In this document: positions 44,166-57,255 of the stretch, piece by piece | Numbering within the stretch: the first letter of the stretch is position 1 | How the letters are laid out: every line of letters begins with the position of its first letter | From: Morinoia aosen | Taxonomy: Eukaryota; Arthropoda; Malacostraca; Amphipoda; Talitridae | NCBI GenBank assembly: GCA_030386875.1 | Contig: CM059576.1 | Span: forward strand, 14,698,058 to 14,762,057 | Length of the DNA stretch: 64,000 bases | Reading direction: 5' to 3' | Made by a program: the position numbers and the translations under genes | Notes under the pieces: model-generated | Databases searched by the model: none | Seen by the model: the letters and a program-made list of their open reading frames with translations, nothing else | What the model was told of the DNA's origin: nothing

Positions 44166-47100
44166 ACAATTCTATCACGTTTCTTAAATGACATGTTTTA
44201 TTGTTTTAATTACTATGAATAAAATTATTTCGACCATTATTCTTTGTTTCAATGTGTTGTTGAAAAGTTTCCGTTTATTTGTGTCAACCTGTATGAATTC
44301 AGAAGTTCCAATCAAAAATTTCTCATGGCAAAAATCTTGTTTGAGTTGCGTTACGACTACGACAGGAGAAACATAGACGCAAATTAGCATAGTTCGATTG
44401 TATTAATTCTATGTTCCAGTCACACCGCCCGTCCTCCATTACGAGCGCTAGTGAAGACAAGAAGATTTTCAGTAAAGACTGTACCTACATTCTCGTACAA
44501 TAAAAGCACAGGAGAAATGCATTAATGTCAAAGCTGGTAAACTCGGCAGCCAGGCAGTAGCCGCACATTATGCAGTGGTGCGAAATGATGGCGTGCGTCA
44601 ACTATTTATTTATGTGCGCGCACGAAACGTCCCCTCAAATTTCATCTCCAGAAGGAGCATTTGATGACATGATTTCAGTGGAGTTAGGAGATGGTTGGAG
44701 CAAGAGAATTAGATACACATTACCATGAGACAGAACTAGGTACACAGAATAGACCAGCAGTTCATTCAGCAGAATGGGCCTGGAGCAGATGAGCAGCAGC
44801 AGAAGTCAGCAGCAGCGACCTGCACCAGAGCCAGCAGTACAGGCAACAGGAGTCACAAGAAGAAGAGCAGCCTGGTGTGGCCAGATGACAGATGTAACTG
44901 CACAGCGGCAGGGTACACACCATACACACCAGCTGGGACCTCACGTCTGTTTACGGCCTCAGGCATAGCAACGTTCTTTTCACGGACTGGGTGCGCTCTA
45001 GTCGAGGATGTACAGGTGCACCCAGGCCCTCCTGTAAATATACAAATATTTAATTTTGCGTTTGAAATGATAGGTACCAGAACAAAGTAATCAAATGGAA
45101 GAGTTCTTTTTTGAGATTTGCGTGGCCATGCCTTCCCTTGCCTAGCACAAGTTACGCAGCTTAAGAGTTGACTTCTTGTGAAACTGTAAAATCTGATGCG
45201 AGAAGTTGTTTTTTCATTATGTTGAAAAATATTCTCAAACCATCAATCAAGTTTGAATAAAATGAGCTACGAATATTATGTGAAAGTTGGATCAGGTTGC
45301 AATATTATTGAGAACAAATATTAAGAAATGACCATTTGTGTTGGTATTTCGTGTTGAGGCGATGTGTGGTGCGTTGTGTTTGTGTTGCGTGCTACGTGCT
45401 ATATGGATGGTTCGTTGTTTTGTAGTTAGCCATCCAGGCCTGTGGGTAACATTCCATGCTTCAGATCTCACGCTCTCGAGGCACTAACATACCCGTGCAC
45501 GTGAGGAGAGAGACACGAGGGATGAGGGGAGGAGGTCTCTCCCGCCACACATGGTCGGAAAAATATATCGAAGTGGGAAGGAGGCGCTAAGACTCGTATC
45601 TTCGTTGGTCCTTCATTCGTGTCGCAATAGTCAGAAATTTTCATGAGAAGCGTTTCTTAATTAAAATTTCAGTTCTGTGCAAAATATCTTTGCAAGTTCG
45701 GCGCGAAAAAAACGAGTGTCGAGCATAAACATTTCACGTGTGGGAAGGCGAAAGTTGAGAAATGTAACCCCGATAGAAATACGCCGTGAAAATAAACTGT
45801 AAAGTAGTGGCATAAAGCAATGTGCCCCATGTGTGGCAGTGTGGGAATAAGAGGTGTGAATAATTAGGATTTATGAAATGAAAGACGTGTAAGGTGCAGA
45901 GGCACGGGGAAAAAGATCCTACATCACTGAAATAAAATAATATATTTATATTGAGCATCTGTTGATGAGAAAAGATTGGAAACTAATCATGTAAATAATT
46001 TAGTGTCAGAGACGCGAGGGCTCGCTCTAACACGACTACTGACCACCTGCATTGAGGGCAAAACATCCACGAGGGTTGAGGGGTGGGGGTGAGTCAACCA
46101 AACATTCTGATTAAACATAGTTTCGATAAGGTCAAATTCCTTGAAAGTAGTTTTTGAATCATGAAAGTATAATCTAAATATTGTTGTAAATTAAATCAAG
46201 TTCTATACATTGCTGAAAAAATTATAACAATAATTCGTCAACCCAAATTAGCAAGGGGCCCCACCCCTCGTGACCAATGAACATGCAGACATTCTGCGCG
46301 GTACAATTACAGTACAAAGTGGCCTACGGTTGAGAAAAAAATTAGAAATTTTCGCTCCAAAAAGAATGTTTACAGTGTCTGTTTTATATTTTTTCAGTGT
46401 GCAAACATTTAAAACTTAATTTTGATGCTAAAGAGACATGTGAGAATTCTCACGAGATGGATCACACTTCACAGAGCCAAGAAAACATTCATTTACCGTA
46501 TCCTTAAACGTTTGGACACGTCAGCGCATACATTTGATCTCAGATGTTACCAGGCAGCAAGCGCTCAGCTGGTCATGACTTGATAACATAACGTAAGACT
46601 GCCGCGTTGTGTTAGTAACATCGACCGAGCTTATAGCCCATGTCTATATTCTCTTCGTTTTATGATGTTATGTGCACTGCAAATATGGTGTTGTATTGAA
46701 TGTAACTTATGCGACTGTTGCTGCAGTCTTTGCTCGCCTACTTGTGTTGAGCTAAATTTATTTACTCCAGCTGTGGGCTGCGCAAGTGTCTTCAGATCCA
46801 GGAAACTCATCACACAAGTTCACAAACAGATTAGCGCACTTTCATGTTGCAACGTTTGCGTTCAAATTGTGTAGTTTGTAAATATGTTTGCTAAAATGTA
46901 ATGCATTGCTACGGAGGGTCCATCGTTTAGTGATTAACAAAATTTTAATTGTGTGTCAATTCGTTTAAAATTCCACCATCAAAACTAACGATTGGGTTGT
47001 TACGTTACTTTAATTTTGTGGAGAGTTGAAATAGTGGTCAAAACTTTATTTAAAAAAAAACAATGGTATGAAAATATTGGATTTTCATGGAAAATGATAG

Positions 47101-47714
47101 CTCAAGTCTTTGACGAACTTTTTTTCACAAATATTTTGGACTCGTGAATGTCGAAGCTGGAAATAACATTTTGAGGCTACAGCATTGTTGAAGGCGCAAG
47201 AGCTAAATGCTTGTGTAGTAAAGACATGAAGTTCATGGCAGCCGCACAACTGGAATACACGGCTGAGAAAAACTTCTGGAATTTGAGGACCGACGGAAAA
47301 CTTAAAATAAATGTTTACTCATCAGTGTGGTGTATCCGACATCGTTAATTCATCACCATGTAACAGTACGAGCAGTAATGAAGAAAACGATAAAATTTCC
47401 GTGCATTGATTTGAAAATTTCAGCAACAGTACGTAACTACCAGAAAAAAACAATAATTCCAGCAAGTCGAGGTGCATCACAGCTGTTTACTTTCTATATT
47501 CTCGAGAGTCTACATCTGTGGTTCTTAACCTTTTTACTGCCACGCTTCGAGCCCTCTTTAATTGTGTTTTAATGAAATATGTGTGGCGCTAAGGTTAATG
47601 CAGAAACGAAAAGATGGATTTTTCATTGAACATATTGATTCTACTCCGTTTAATATAAAGCAAGTACATCATTGACATATTTGATAGTAAACTGTCACCG
47701 TATACACTGTAATG
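44166..47714. other. No supported gene; one CAG-rich patch
   Basis: At 44780-44870 a run of CAG/AGC triplets gives glutamine- or serine-rich frames on both strands. A frame ending EDVQVHPGPP at 45000-45035 recalls a 2A-like peptide but lacks its key residues. Nothing else is supportable. Confidence 0.4.
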
Positions 47715-49169
47715 TAGAGGTCACCTCAACCTGTTTGTGAATACGTCGCTCTGAACTGTCATGTTGTGGTGTTACTCATGGACCTGTGAGGGTGTGGCGC
47801 TGGTGTAGGTGTCACCTCAACCTGTCTGTGAGTACGTCGCTCTGAGCTGTCATGTGGTGGTGTTACTCATGGACCTGTGAGGGTGTGGCGCTGGTGTAGG
47901 TGTCACCTCAACCTGTCTGTGAGTACGTCGCTCTGAACTGTCATGTGGTGGCGTTACTCATGGACCTGTGAGGGTGTGGCGCTGGTGTAGGTGTCACCTC
48001 AACCTGTCTGTGAGTACGTCGCTCTGAACTGTCATGTGGTGGCGTTACTCATGGACCTGTGAGGGTGTGGCGCTGGTGTAGGTGTCACCTCAACCTATCT
48101 GTGAGTACGTCGCTCTGAACTGTCATGTGGTGGTGTTACTCATGTACCTGTGAGGGTGTGGCGCTGGTGCAGGTGTCACCTCAACCTGTCTGTGAGTACG
48201 TCACTCTGAACTGTCATGTGGTGGTGTTACTCATGGACCTGTGAGGGTGTGGCGCTGGTGTAGGTGTCACCTAAACCTATCTGTGAGTACGTCGCTCTGA
48301 ACTGTCATGTGGTGGTGTTACTCATGGACCTGTGAGGGTGTGGCGCTGGTGTAGGTGTCACCTCAACCTATCTGTGAGTACGTCGCTCTGAACTGGCATG
48401 TGGTGGTGTTACTCATGGACCTGTGTGGGTGTGGCGCTGGTGTAGGTGTCACCTCAACCTATCTGTGAGTACGTCGCTCTAAACTGTCATGTAGTGGTGT
48501 TACTCATGGACCTGTGAGGGTGTGGCGCTGGTGTAGGTGTCACCTCAACCTATCTGTGAGTAAGTCGCTCTGAACTGTCATGTAGTGGTGTTACTCATGG
48601 ACCTGTGAGGGTGTGGCGCTGGTGTAGGTGTCACCTCAACCTATCTGTGAGTACGTCGCTCTGAACTGTCATGTGGTGGTGTTACTCATGGACCTGTGAG
48701 GGTGTGGCGCTGGTGTAGGTGTCACCTCAACCTATCTGTGAGTACGTCGCTCTGGGCTGTAATGTGGTGGTGTTACTCATGGACCTGTGAGGGTGTGGCG
48801 CTGGTGTAGGTGTCACCTCAACCTATCTGTGAGTACGTCGCTCTGAACTGTCATGTGGTGGTGTTACTCATGGACCTGTGAGGGTGTGGCGCTGGTGTAG
48901 TTGTCACCTCAACCTGTCTGTGAGTAGGTTGCTCTGAGCTGTAATGTGGTGGTGTCACTCATGGACCTGTGAGGGTGTGGCGCTGGTGTAGGTGTCACCT
49001 CAACCTATCTGTGAGTACGTCGCTCTGAACTGTCATGTAGTGGTGTTACTCATGGACCTGTGAGGGTGTGGCGCTGGTGTAGGTGTCACCTCAACCTGTC
49101 TGTGAGTACGTTGCTCTGAGCTGTAATGTGGTGGTGTTACTCATGGACCTGTGAGGGTGTGGCGCTGGA
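47715..49169. repeat. 91-bp tandem array, 16 copies
   Basis: Unit: TAGGTGTCACCTCAACCTGT, CTGTGAGTACGTCGCTCTGA, ACTGTCATGTGGTGGTGTTA, CTCATGGACCTGTGAGGGTG, TGGCGCTGGTG. The period of 91 was counted between successive GTGTGGCGCTGG blocks. Units are over 90% alike, and variants such as CCTATCTG, GTAGTGG and GAGCTGTAATG recur in neighbouring groups of units. Confidence 0.92.
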
Positions 49170-50869
49170 ACGTCTGCTCTCTTGAGCGTGTATTTACCCC
49201 TACTCTTCGTTGTTTTCTTGTTATTTCTGTAACCATTGATTGCTAACTGAAAGGGAATTCTTCTACAAAACTGAAAAGAAATTCTGCACGTAGGAACTGT
49301 GGCTGATATAAGTGTATGATTATATATCTGCTCAACCAAGTTCCGTTTTTACTATAGTTAGGATGCTCTTCTTGTGTGCGTGCCTTGCTTGGTAAGTTAG
49401 CAAACTTTATTAAACTTTACCTCCGAATAAACTCTATTCATAGTTGTTCAGTTGATAAACTACATATATTTTATTTTCATTAATTAATTTGTTTGTGTAG
49501 TATCGTTGAAGTGAAAGTGCTCGTGTCTTTTGGCCTTCAGGGAGAAGTATGTCTTATTCATTTGACCGTGGGTGTACTTGGCTTGCAGCTGATGCGCCAC
49601 ATGTGTTCCTGCCCACACTCCATTTCTGGGGCTCTCCTACGCTCTGTGATCCCATTGTTTCCTAAGACCCTTTTCTATTTGTCTCAACTACCCGTCCTGA
49701 TCCCGTAGTTCTCCCCTGTGTTATTTCAACTGACTACCTGTGTTCCCATAATAAATATACACGCACGGTTCTGTGTATTGCCTTCATTTTCTTCGACGTC
49801 CTACGGTAATCGAGAGAGCTTTTCTCTTTTGCCTAATTCGGCCTCTGCTAACAAAATTGACACTTCTCTGTTGCTATTAGATATAAAAAGGATTAGCGGC
49901 ACTTTTAGCACTGATTATTTGACAGTAGATTTTGAAAAAAGAAGTAGAAGAAAGCCAATTTTTAATGTTACGCTTGAGGAATTCGGTATCTATGATACCA
50001 ACATTTTAGTATTATCCCTAAAACTTATTCATCAATGAAAGTTACATTGCTGGAAAACATCAAGCTTCACTGCGGAGGCTCGCACCGCCCTGGAACTTAT
50101 GTAGTACATCAGCCAAATTATGGAAAGGAAAGCCGCGCTCAACACTCACAGGAGGTAAACCTGGTTGTAAGCTTCCTGTAGTATAAACTTGCCGGTGTAC
50201 ACGGGCTTTCAAAAATAACGGGATTCAATACCTTTCATGAACACATTTTCGTTCCAGTGGACTTTGCAAGCACGATCTAGTTTCAGAGGCAACTTATTTT
50301 TTCTCGTAATTATAACAATAAACACTCGAAGTACAGTAATTCTGAGCCGCAATAGAAGTAGCTATAGCCAGTCGTGTCATATCCTAGACACAGAAATTCA
50401 GCATTACTGCAAGCAACTGCGAGCTTGTGTATGTACAAATATTATACTGTGCAATACAGTATATTGTGATACAGTGTATTGTAATAAGCCATACAGTATA
50501 TTGTAACGCACTATATTGTAATATACAATACCCCGCCTAACTCGGTATCTACGATACGGATGAGTATATAAGCCTCTGGATCTTCCCAATTTTTTATGAA
50601 GTGACTTACTATAGTGCACTTGTACAGCAAAAATGAGTGTAGTAATTTACCTCTAAACTGAAACCAAGACCGCCAGTGCTAATTTCTTCCAATCCATTCT
50701 TATGAGCGTGACACGAATCATATAAATCTATAAAAACACGACGGTCATTCATAGTTGTAGATAGAAGATTAAATATCTAACCTAATAATACCCTTTTGTG
50801 TTTATTTATATATATATTTAAATAATGTGACATATATTTATTTGGTATAAGCTTTTTCCAATTGTCTGT
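49170..50869. other. No supported gene; short palindromic patch
   Basis: A 106-codon frame at 49718-50038 has no recognisable motif. Around 50440-50530 the block CAATACAGTATATTGT recurs in several imperfect palindromes. A TATATAAG box lies at 50565-50572, with no downstream gene identified. Confidence 0.4.
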
Positions 50870-51780
50870 CACGCTCTTAAGATAGTTGTAATGACCGTTT
50901 CTGTGATACGAGTTTCACCAGTGCAAAAAATTAATGCACGAATATGTTCATTCACGAGTACTGTTAGGATGGATATATGTTGGTCATCCACATCTGTAAG
51001 ATTTGTTCAAGAAAGATGTTGAATCCTGTGATTTTTGATGGGCCGTCCACAGTAGAACTATAACAGGATAATGATATGTCCGTCCGTCCGTCTGTGAGTC
51101 ACACCCACCAGCCTGCAGTGTGAGATGAGCGTATCTGTGATACAAGCTTCATCAACTCCACAATTTTCGGTGCCTTAACCCAGCAGATTGGGAGTCGGAA
51201 TGTACATATATCATGTGTATTGGTGGGTTAGATTAGGTTGTATAGAATATCATGTGTATTGGTAGGTTAGATTAGGTTGTATAAAATATCACGTGTATTG
51301 GTAGGTTAGATTAGGTTGTATAGAATATCACGTGTATTGGTAGGTTAGGTTAGGTTGTATAGAATGTCACGTGTATTGGTGGGTTAGATTAGGTTGTATA
51401 GAATATCATGTGTATTGGTAGGTTAGATTAGGTTGTATAAAATATCACGTGTATTGGTAGGTTAGATTAGGTTGTATAGAATATCACGTGTATTGGTAGG
51501 TTAGATTAGGTTGTATAGAATATCACGAGTATTGGTAGGTTAGATTAGCTTGTATAGAATATCATGTGTATTGGTAGGTTAGGTTAGGTTGTACAGAATA
51601 TCGGCGGTTGTTGATATTCTATACAAAGCCATGTTGAAGCTCAGTTGGTCTGTCGCTTTGTTATGCTGTCTAGGATCCTGAATGACTGTTTTTGATAGGA
51701 GTTTCAGCAGTGCACAAGATAAAAAATATTTTAACCGCGGAATCTGTTGGGTTGGATATATTCGTTTGTAATCCACGTCT
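50870..51780 (+). repeat. Interspersed repeat family D, copy 3, expanded by an internal tandem array
   Basis: The order of blocks follows copy 1: GAGTTTCACCAGTGC, ACTGTTAGGATGGATATAT, ATTTTTGATGGGCCG, GTCCGTCCGTC, GATGAGCGTATCTGTGATAC, CAACTCCACAATTTT, TCGGAATG. The 39-bp array at 51213-51602 stands where copy 1 has one CACGTGTATTGTTAG. A further half-unit follows at 51680-51780. Confidence 0.65.
51213..51602. repeat. 39-bp tandem array, 10 copies
   Basis: The unit is CACGTGTATTGGTAGGTTAG followed by ATTAGGTTGTATAGAATAT. Period 39 was counted between GTGTAT blocks at 51215 and 51254. The GGTTAGATTAGG core looks telomere-like, but the period and the position within family D argue for a local expansion. 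Confidence 0.9.
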
Positions 51781-52268
51781 GAAATATTGTTGTAGGAAAT
51801 TATCGATTCCCCTCATATTGAAGGATCGCGTACACCAAAAACCTAACACTAGCGCCAGTAGCAGAGCATTGCTCCCCTCCCCCTCCCTTCTCAAAAAGGG
51901 GGTGTACAAGTAATAAATAGTTATAAATGCCTATGGTGCCCCACATCTCAAAGAGAAAAGCCTGCCAACGTCGTTTACTAAGGAGTGGAGAATGGTTACA
52001 ACAGTCAAAATTCATGTACTAGAGTTTTGCTGCCACACAGGCAAGAAAGAAATTCATTCGTGACGTTGCATTCCTCATGCAATCAGCACATTTTTGCTTC
52101 AGTTTTGAGAAGTTATTCCGAGTCACTGATGGATGCTAATTCTGATGAGCTTTTGGAAGATTTCCAGACGCCAGACTAACTGAACAACAAGGTGTACATG
52201 GCTGGGGGCAAATAAGTGCCTGAGAGTGTATCTCTGTGTACTGAATAAACTGACCTCATCTTCTCTCT

Positions 52269-52600
52269 TTAACAGCGCGTGCGTCCTTCTCCCGTGGTTC
52301 TGATGCCCTTTTCTCGCAGATCGGCCACCAGCCACTCCAACGTCACGTCGTCCGGCCTCGACCTAACATAGTACAGCGTCAGGCTTTTGTACCTGCAAGG
52401 CATGAGACGGATGACATCCCAGGAACGAGTCCTTGACTATAAACTCAAGGCAGCCCTCAATTTGTGTGTGTGTGAGAGGGAACTGCAGTCTGTGATAAAG
52501 GCCCCGACTGCCGTCAGCCGCACTTGCAAGTTCAGGTGCGGGCTGTGGCAGCTCACGGTCAAGGTAGACCATAGCAAGCTATACGCACTGTGTGTGTGTA
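52269..52600 (-). pseudogene. Candidate terminal exon or gene fragment, minus strand, unidentified
   Basis: A single minus-strand frame runs from an acceptor-like CTTACACACACACAG (near 52595) to a TAA at 52269, with one in-frame TAG near 52440. Before the TAG it reads AYSLLWSTLTVSCHSPHLN and LQVRLTAVGAFITDCSSLS; after it MPCRYKSLTLYYVRSRPDD and VTLEWLVADLREKGIRTT, ending GEGRTRC. The part after the TAG could also be a separate exon of 124 nt starting after TGCCTTGCAG at 52392. GC content is above the flanks. A plus-strand frame over the same DNA ends at a GTAAGTA donor near 52600, so the strand is not certain. No family recognised. Confidence 0.35.
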
Positions 52601-55599
52601 AGTACGTCAGGGCAATAGATTTCTGGAATGATCATTTCAGACCTCATGAGGCTATAGCAGTTACGTGTCAAGGTTTTGAAGTTTTATGCTCGAGGTAAAA
52701 CCTTCTCATACCTCAAAGTGGTTTTATATGAGACATTTCTCAATTCCACGAAAACAGGAAGAAATTATGGTATGATAAATTTGAGTAGTATCACTTTGAG
52801 GTATAAAATTGTCTACAGTAAAACATTAACTCATGTTTTGAAAACGCAAAAAAATTCTACTTCAAATTGATAGCTACTCATCAACGGGATTGCCACTTCC
52901 TGATAAAACTTGGCTCAGTACTACAGCAATTCTGCGTAGTAATCAAAATATTGCAGAGAAACAGACGTGTTGCCCGCGTCTGCAGTACTTCCCTCACAAC
53001 GCGACTGTGCGTGTCACTTCAGTCATCCCGTCATTCAACTCCACTGATCAGAAACGAACCGCAGCGGTTAACCTCCCTGAGGGCGTGAACTGCTGCAGCA
53101 TGAGCATAATTTTTATGGCACTTAGTACGTAGCATCCATAAAATGTTTTATGTAGCAGCCATGAACATACAGCAATCAGAAGTACCAACGCAATGCACTG
53201 CTCTGAATCGGCCTCAGGTGAGTCACTGAGTCAATCCTCACAAAATCGTTGTAGCAACATTACTCTTTTGGTAACTACGATGGGCTGCATTCAAATGTCT
53301 TAGCGTCTACAAAAGGTAGAACATCGTATGATTTTGTCACTAAATTTGCTGGTCATCAAAATCAAATGCTCACCAAACTTCCACAGAACACATCTTTCAG
53401 ATTTTTCTTTATATTGTGTTTGTTCCCTAGTTAATGATAAAATATCACGCAAAAAAATCTCTCTAAAGTTTTCCTGGTACACCACTCCTTTTAAGCAAAA
53501 AATATTCATGGTTCGGTCAGAAAGAGAGTAACAATTAAGTTTGAACGACTAGCACGTAAGATGTCCACGTGCACTTGCATAAACTTTCGTGCAACAGAAT
53601 CCTCGACCAACCTAATATTTTATGGTAACACACACCGTCGATTGTCTCTTAAACGTTTCTCCATAGCCAATCACATGTCGGTCGCACCTGCTTCTGTACC
53701 TGAAGCATGGCGGTGGGACTCTAGGATGTGCACCTCTGTTTCAAATTTAACATGAAATTTTCACTCATTTATGTTCCCAAAAATTCAAATAAGCACGAAA
53801 CTGTCTTATTCTGGCGAATACTTTCAAAAGCAGGACGTATCAAAAAAGTTCACGAGGGCGACATGTTTAATTTCTCGTTACATGGTGCATATTGAAATAA
53901 AGCACTGCAGTTATGTCGTATCTCTAAGATAGTACATTAACATATCATTCCTCAGGTAGCACGCTATATGGAATCAATAGCCTAATATATTCTGAAATTA
54001 TACTATTAAAACTTGACATATTTGTTTGACACCTATTTTAATACGAAAATGAACTATCCGCACGATATTTTTTGGCCGTTGAAGAAGGAAAATAGTTAAT
54101 CAATTCCCACTATCATGAGATTGGTATCCTGGCTACACATCATAGGGAAGAAATACTTAACTAACCTAATTTCACAATTGACAACAAACCAGTTTGCGCT
54201 CAGATACTTCATTCACTTGAGCAACGCAGCGCACGTCAAATAACTAGAGTTTTGGGTCGTGGTGTGGCGGGAATTTTTCTCTAATTTAGAATTCATACGT
54301 AAATTTAACTCCTCAGTATACAGGATCTTCACTTACAAATCGAAAACTTGATTCATTACGTACAACTGAGTTGCTAACCAGAAGCTGTCCGTTCACTCTT
54401 CGCTTGGTAATGCTACGAAGCTTCAATTATTCCAGGTAATCCAAATCATCCTTATTCTTCTTAATTAATCCCTTTTCTGTTCTTTTCAGTGCCATTAACT
54501 ATTGCAAGTATTGAGTTAGAAGAAAATATAGACACTGCATGTGTAGGTTCTACTGTAATGTCTACTACAAACTTAGTTATAATAACACGATAACAAGAAT
54601 TGAACGAGACAACTGAAAAAGTTTAATGTTTACAATTAGCGCAAAAATAAAGAAAGACAAAGATACAATACAATAAACAAACAAAGTTAAATTTCCTATA
54701 ATTGCTCAAATTTTCCAATTTCTGTAGCATTGTTCTGATCTATTGATATGTTTTAGTACTAAAAACTTACAAAATGCCCGCTCTTCACGTAAAGAAAGGC
54801 AGATAAAGCGTGTGTTTCATCCTAGAAGGAAATGTAAGCGAGGCTACAATGGGTTAGCTGCAACATGGCGTCTAGCCCGGAGGTTCATGATAAACTTAAG
54901 TTATAGGGTGAAGAAATTTTATGAACGTGGATGCATCCCAGGTTTCTCTGATAGATGCACTGTCAAATAGCAGCTCAGAAATGAGCCGCGCTTTGGGCTG
55001 ACCTGCCGCCAGCAGGAGCGAGGGTCTGGACGGTGTGAGCCCCAGCCTTCCAGTCATCCTCTGGCGTAAGCTGCACGCACAACTCTGGGAGAGGCGAGGC
55101 AGGCAAACAAGTGCGTACATCGCTTTCGTCAGTTACCGGGAAAGGCCGCGTCCTTACCTCTGGAACATGAACGAGCATCAAATTACTGTGGGAACTCCTC
55201 ACGTTACGGAAGCAATGCTATAAATTTGAATGACAACATGCGAAAGTGCGTGTGAAAAACAACTTTTAATAACATTTTAGAGATAAAAGAATCCACTCAA
55301 GTCGAGAAATCATGACGTTCATCATTTCAATTGAAGGTTCAATGAGATGAATCTAATATATATTCTGCATTCATTAATCATTGCCATTTTAACAATAGCG
55401 CTCAAAGGTTACAAGAATATAAACATTACACAAAATTGATCCATTACACTGGGGATCCCACTTTGGGTTGCATGAGTTCTGACACTTGATTCTGGTGGAT
55501 TTCTGGCCACTCATTCCGAAAAAAAAATTATTCTGGCGTTTAATTTTACATTTGTTCTTAAAAATGCTCCACTTTTGAAAGATCACATTTTAGTTCATT
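52601..55599. other. No supported gene; one GC-rich coding-like island
   Basis: The 54990-55200 stretch is GC-rich and open on both strands (minus strand: PFPVTDESDVRTCLPASPL). No clear splice signals or homology decide which, if either, is real. The rest is AT-rich and empty. Confidence 0.35.
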
Positions 55600-56170
55600 G
55601 TAAATTTTAAAAAGAACAACTCTTCAGTAAAAACATGAGCGAGCTAAATAAAAAACGACGTCTCGACCTTCTACTGCGGTCATCATCATGGTACATCTGT
55701 AAAAACAATCGAAAAAGATGAATAAAACCGGAAATAGAAAGCCATTGAACATCTAGATAGGCAAAAAAACTTCTAAACTAAAATCTATAGCTCAAGATAA
55801 AGTTTAGGTAGCTAGTTGGGTAAACGGAAAAGGCTGACGAGGAAAGTGCTCTGATCAAGCTTGGCGTGAGGCTGGAGGCGTGAGCTCTTGACGGTGCTTT
55901 AGAAACCTTTTGCACTCGGCACGCTTACTCGATGTGAATAAGTTTAGGTAGTTGGGGAATTCATTGTACTTCACATTTATTATCGGCGAATGTTGTCTGA
56001 TTTTTACGGCTTCCGTAATTTTTATGGATACTGTGTCGGAGTGAGTGCGCATTATACTGAAAGCTGTAAGGAATGCATAAAAGTTGAGTGGTTCTTTTTG
56101 ATGATCATCTCTGAAGTGTTTGAAGACACTGTTGGATGATGCTGTTTTGCTATTCTCCCGGGTCTAGTCT
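55600..56170 (-). pseudogene. Penelope-like element, 3' end (GIY-YIG-like C-terminus plus tail), copy 1
   Basis: The minus-strand frame reads NSVFKHFRDDHQKEPLNFYA, FLTAFSIMRTHSDTVSIKI and TEAVKIRQHSPIINVKYNEF with NYLNLF. The spacing of KHF...H, AFSIM, I-TEAVKIR and P-I-IN resembles the second half of the GIY-YIG endonuclease of Penelope-like elements (EAL-I...KP-LN). A 3' tail follows, with GATGATGACCGCAG and a GGTCGAGACGTCG hairpin (55650-55690). It is about 75% identical by eye to the copy at 57849-58290. The reverse transcriptase is absent. Confidence 0.5.
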
Positions 56171-56924
56171 ACAAGTTTACCTGCTCAGTGGAAAGCTGTC
56201 AGCCTTCCTACTCAGGACACACCACTTGCACGCTGGAGGGACCCTATTAAAAATTAAGGGAGTAACATGGTTGATTAAAGGAGACAGCGGCGAATTAAAG
56301 GAGTATTAAGCGAACCGAGGCCTCTTCCCTTCTGAGACTTCCAGGGCGCGACTCTGAAGCGCTATGCGAGCACGTTCTCCCATGTTACTACCAGAGGCCA
56401 CCTGGACAGATGGCCTCTAGGTGAGACGCCTGCCATCTTTCTCGAGAGAAATGCCAGTTGGGATCTTTCGCGCCGCCAGTTTTGAAGTTGGTGTTGTGCG
56501 TGATAGATGTCTGGATCGTGTCTCTGTTATTTAAAACGTTTCAAGTATTGTTAAAGTGTATATCAGTACGAGTGTATATTACGTGAGGGTGTATAGTACG
56601 TGAGGGTGTATTGTACGTGAGGGTGTCAGAAGAAACATTAGAGATGGAAGAGACGTAGAATGCTGGTCTGTAGAGGCATTATTTCAAGAGCATGAACGGA
56701 GCTAGGGCCCAACTGTTAGTTTCACCACCTCGGTCAATTGATATTTATGACGATTCATCGTTGTGGTGGGGCTGGTAGTGAAGGCAAAACCTCAATGTGA
56801 GCAATGTAAAAACAACAAAATGTGGAAACCAAACCTGAATTTTCCCTCGTCAGTCTTCAGCAATCTTTGAATTGAAGGACGTTCTTGAAAGTAATCAACG
56901 ATGTGTTCAGATACATATTGAGGG
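56171..56924. other. No gene; short hairpin and short direct repeats
   Basis: The stretch AGAGGCCA / TGGCCTCT around 56391-56420 forms a hairpin, and GTACGTGAGGGTGTAT-like units repeat three times at 56580-56628. Confidence 0.45.
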
Positions 56925-57050
56925 TGTGTGTGTGTGTGTGTGTGTGTGTAGGGGGGGTTGTGTGTGGGTGTGGGGGGTAGGTGTGTGGGAGGGGGGTGTG
57001 GGGAGGGTTTGAATGTGGGGGTAGGTGGGGGAGTGTGTGTATATGAATAG
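56925..57050. repeat. GT microsatellite and G-rich tract
   Basis: A (GT)n run is followed by several G runs of 4-7 bases separated by GT-rich spacers. The G runs would allow a G-quadruplex on the plus strand. The matching proline-rich minus-strand frame is not a gene. Confidence 0.85.
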
Positions 57051-57255
57051 CCGGTGTAATTAAGCTCGGGCAAGGTAGTCATTTTATTTTCCTTTCTAAT
57101 TTTAGGAATGAAAGATGAAAAATCTGCTGGACGATAGTTATTTTTGTTATATATATATATAGCTACGAGTATATTCTTTCAACGACCCTAGGGTATTGTT
57201 GCTATATTCTTTTCAAGGTACATTAATATTGTTCCCTGCAGGCTTTCGCCTCCAA

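Noticed and set aside
44990-45040. 2A-like peptide (EDVQVHPGPP) suggesting a LINE first ORF
   Set aside because: The 2A motif needs E and N where Q and H stand, and no endonuclease sequence follows.
49718-50038. 106-codon frame as an exon or retroelement gag piece
   Set aside because: Protein-like in part but without any motif or clear splice sites; cannot be supported.
51213-51602. Possible interstitial telomere (TTAGG)n
   Set aside because: The GGTTAGATTAGG words are part of a 39-bp unit that expanded within repeat family D, and no true TTAGG run exists.
56792-57082. Proline- and threonine-rich 96-codon minus frame
   Set aside because: Derived from the GT/G-rich low-complexity tract on the plus strand.
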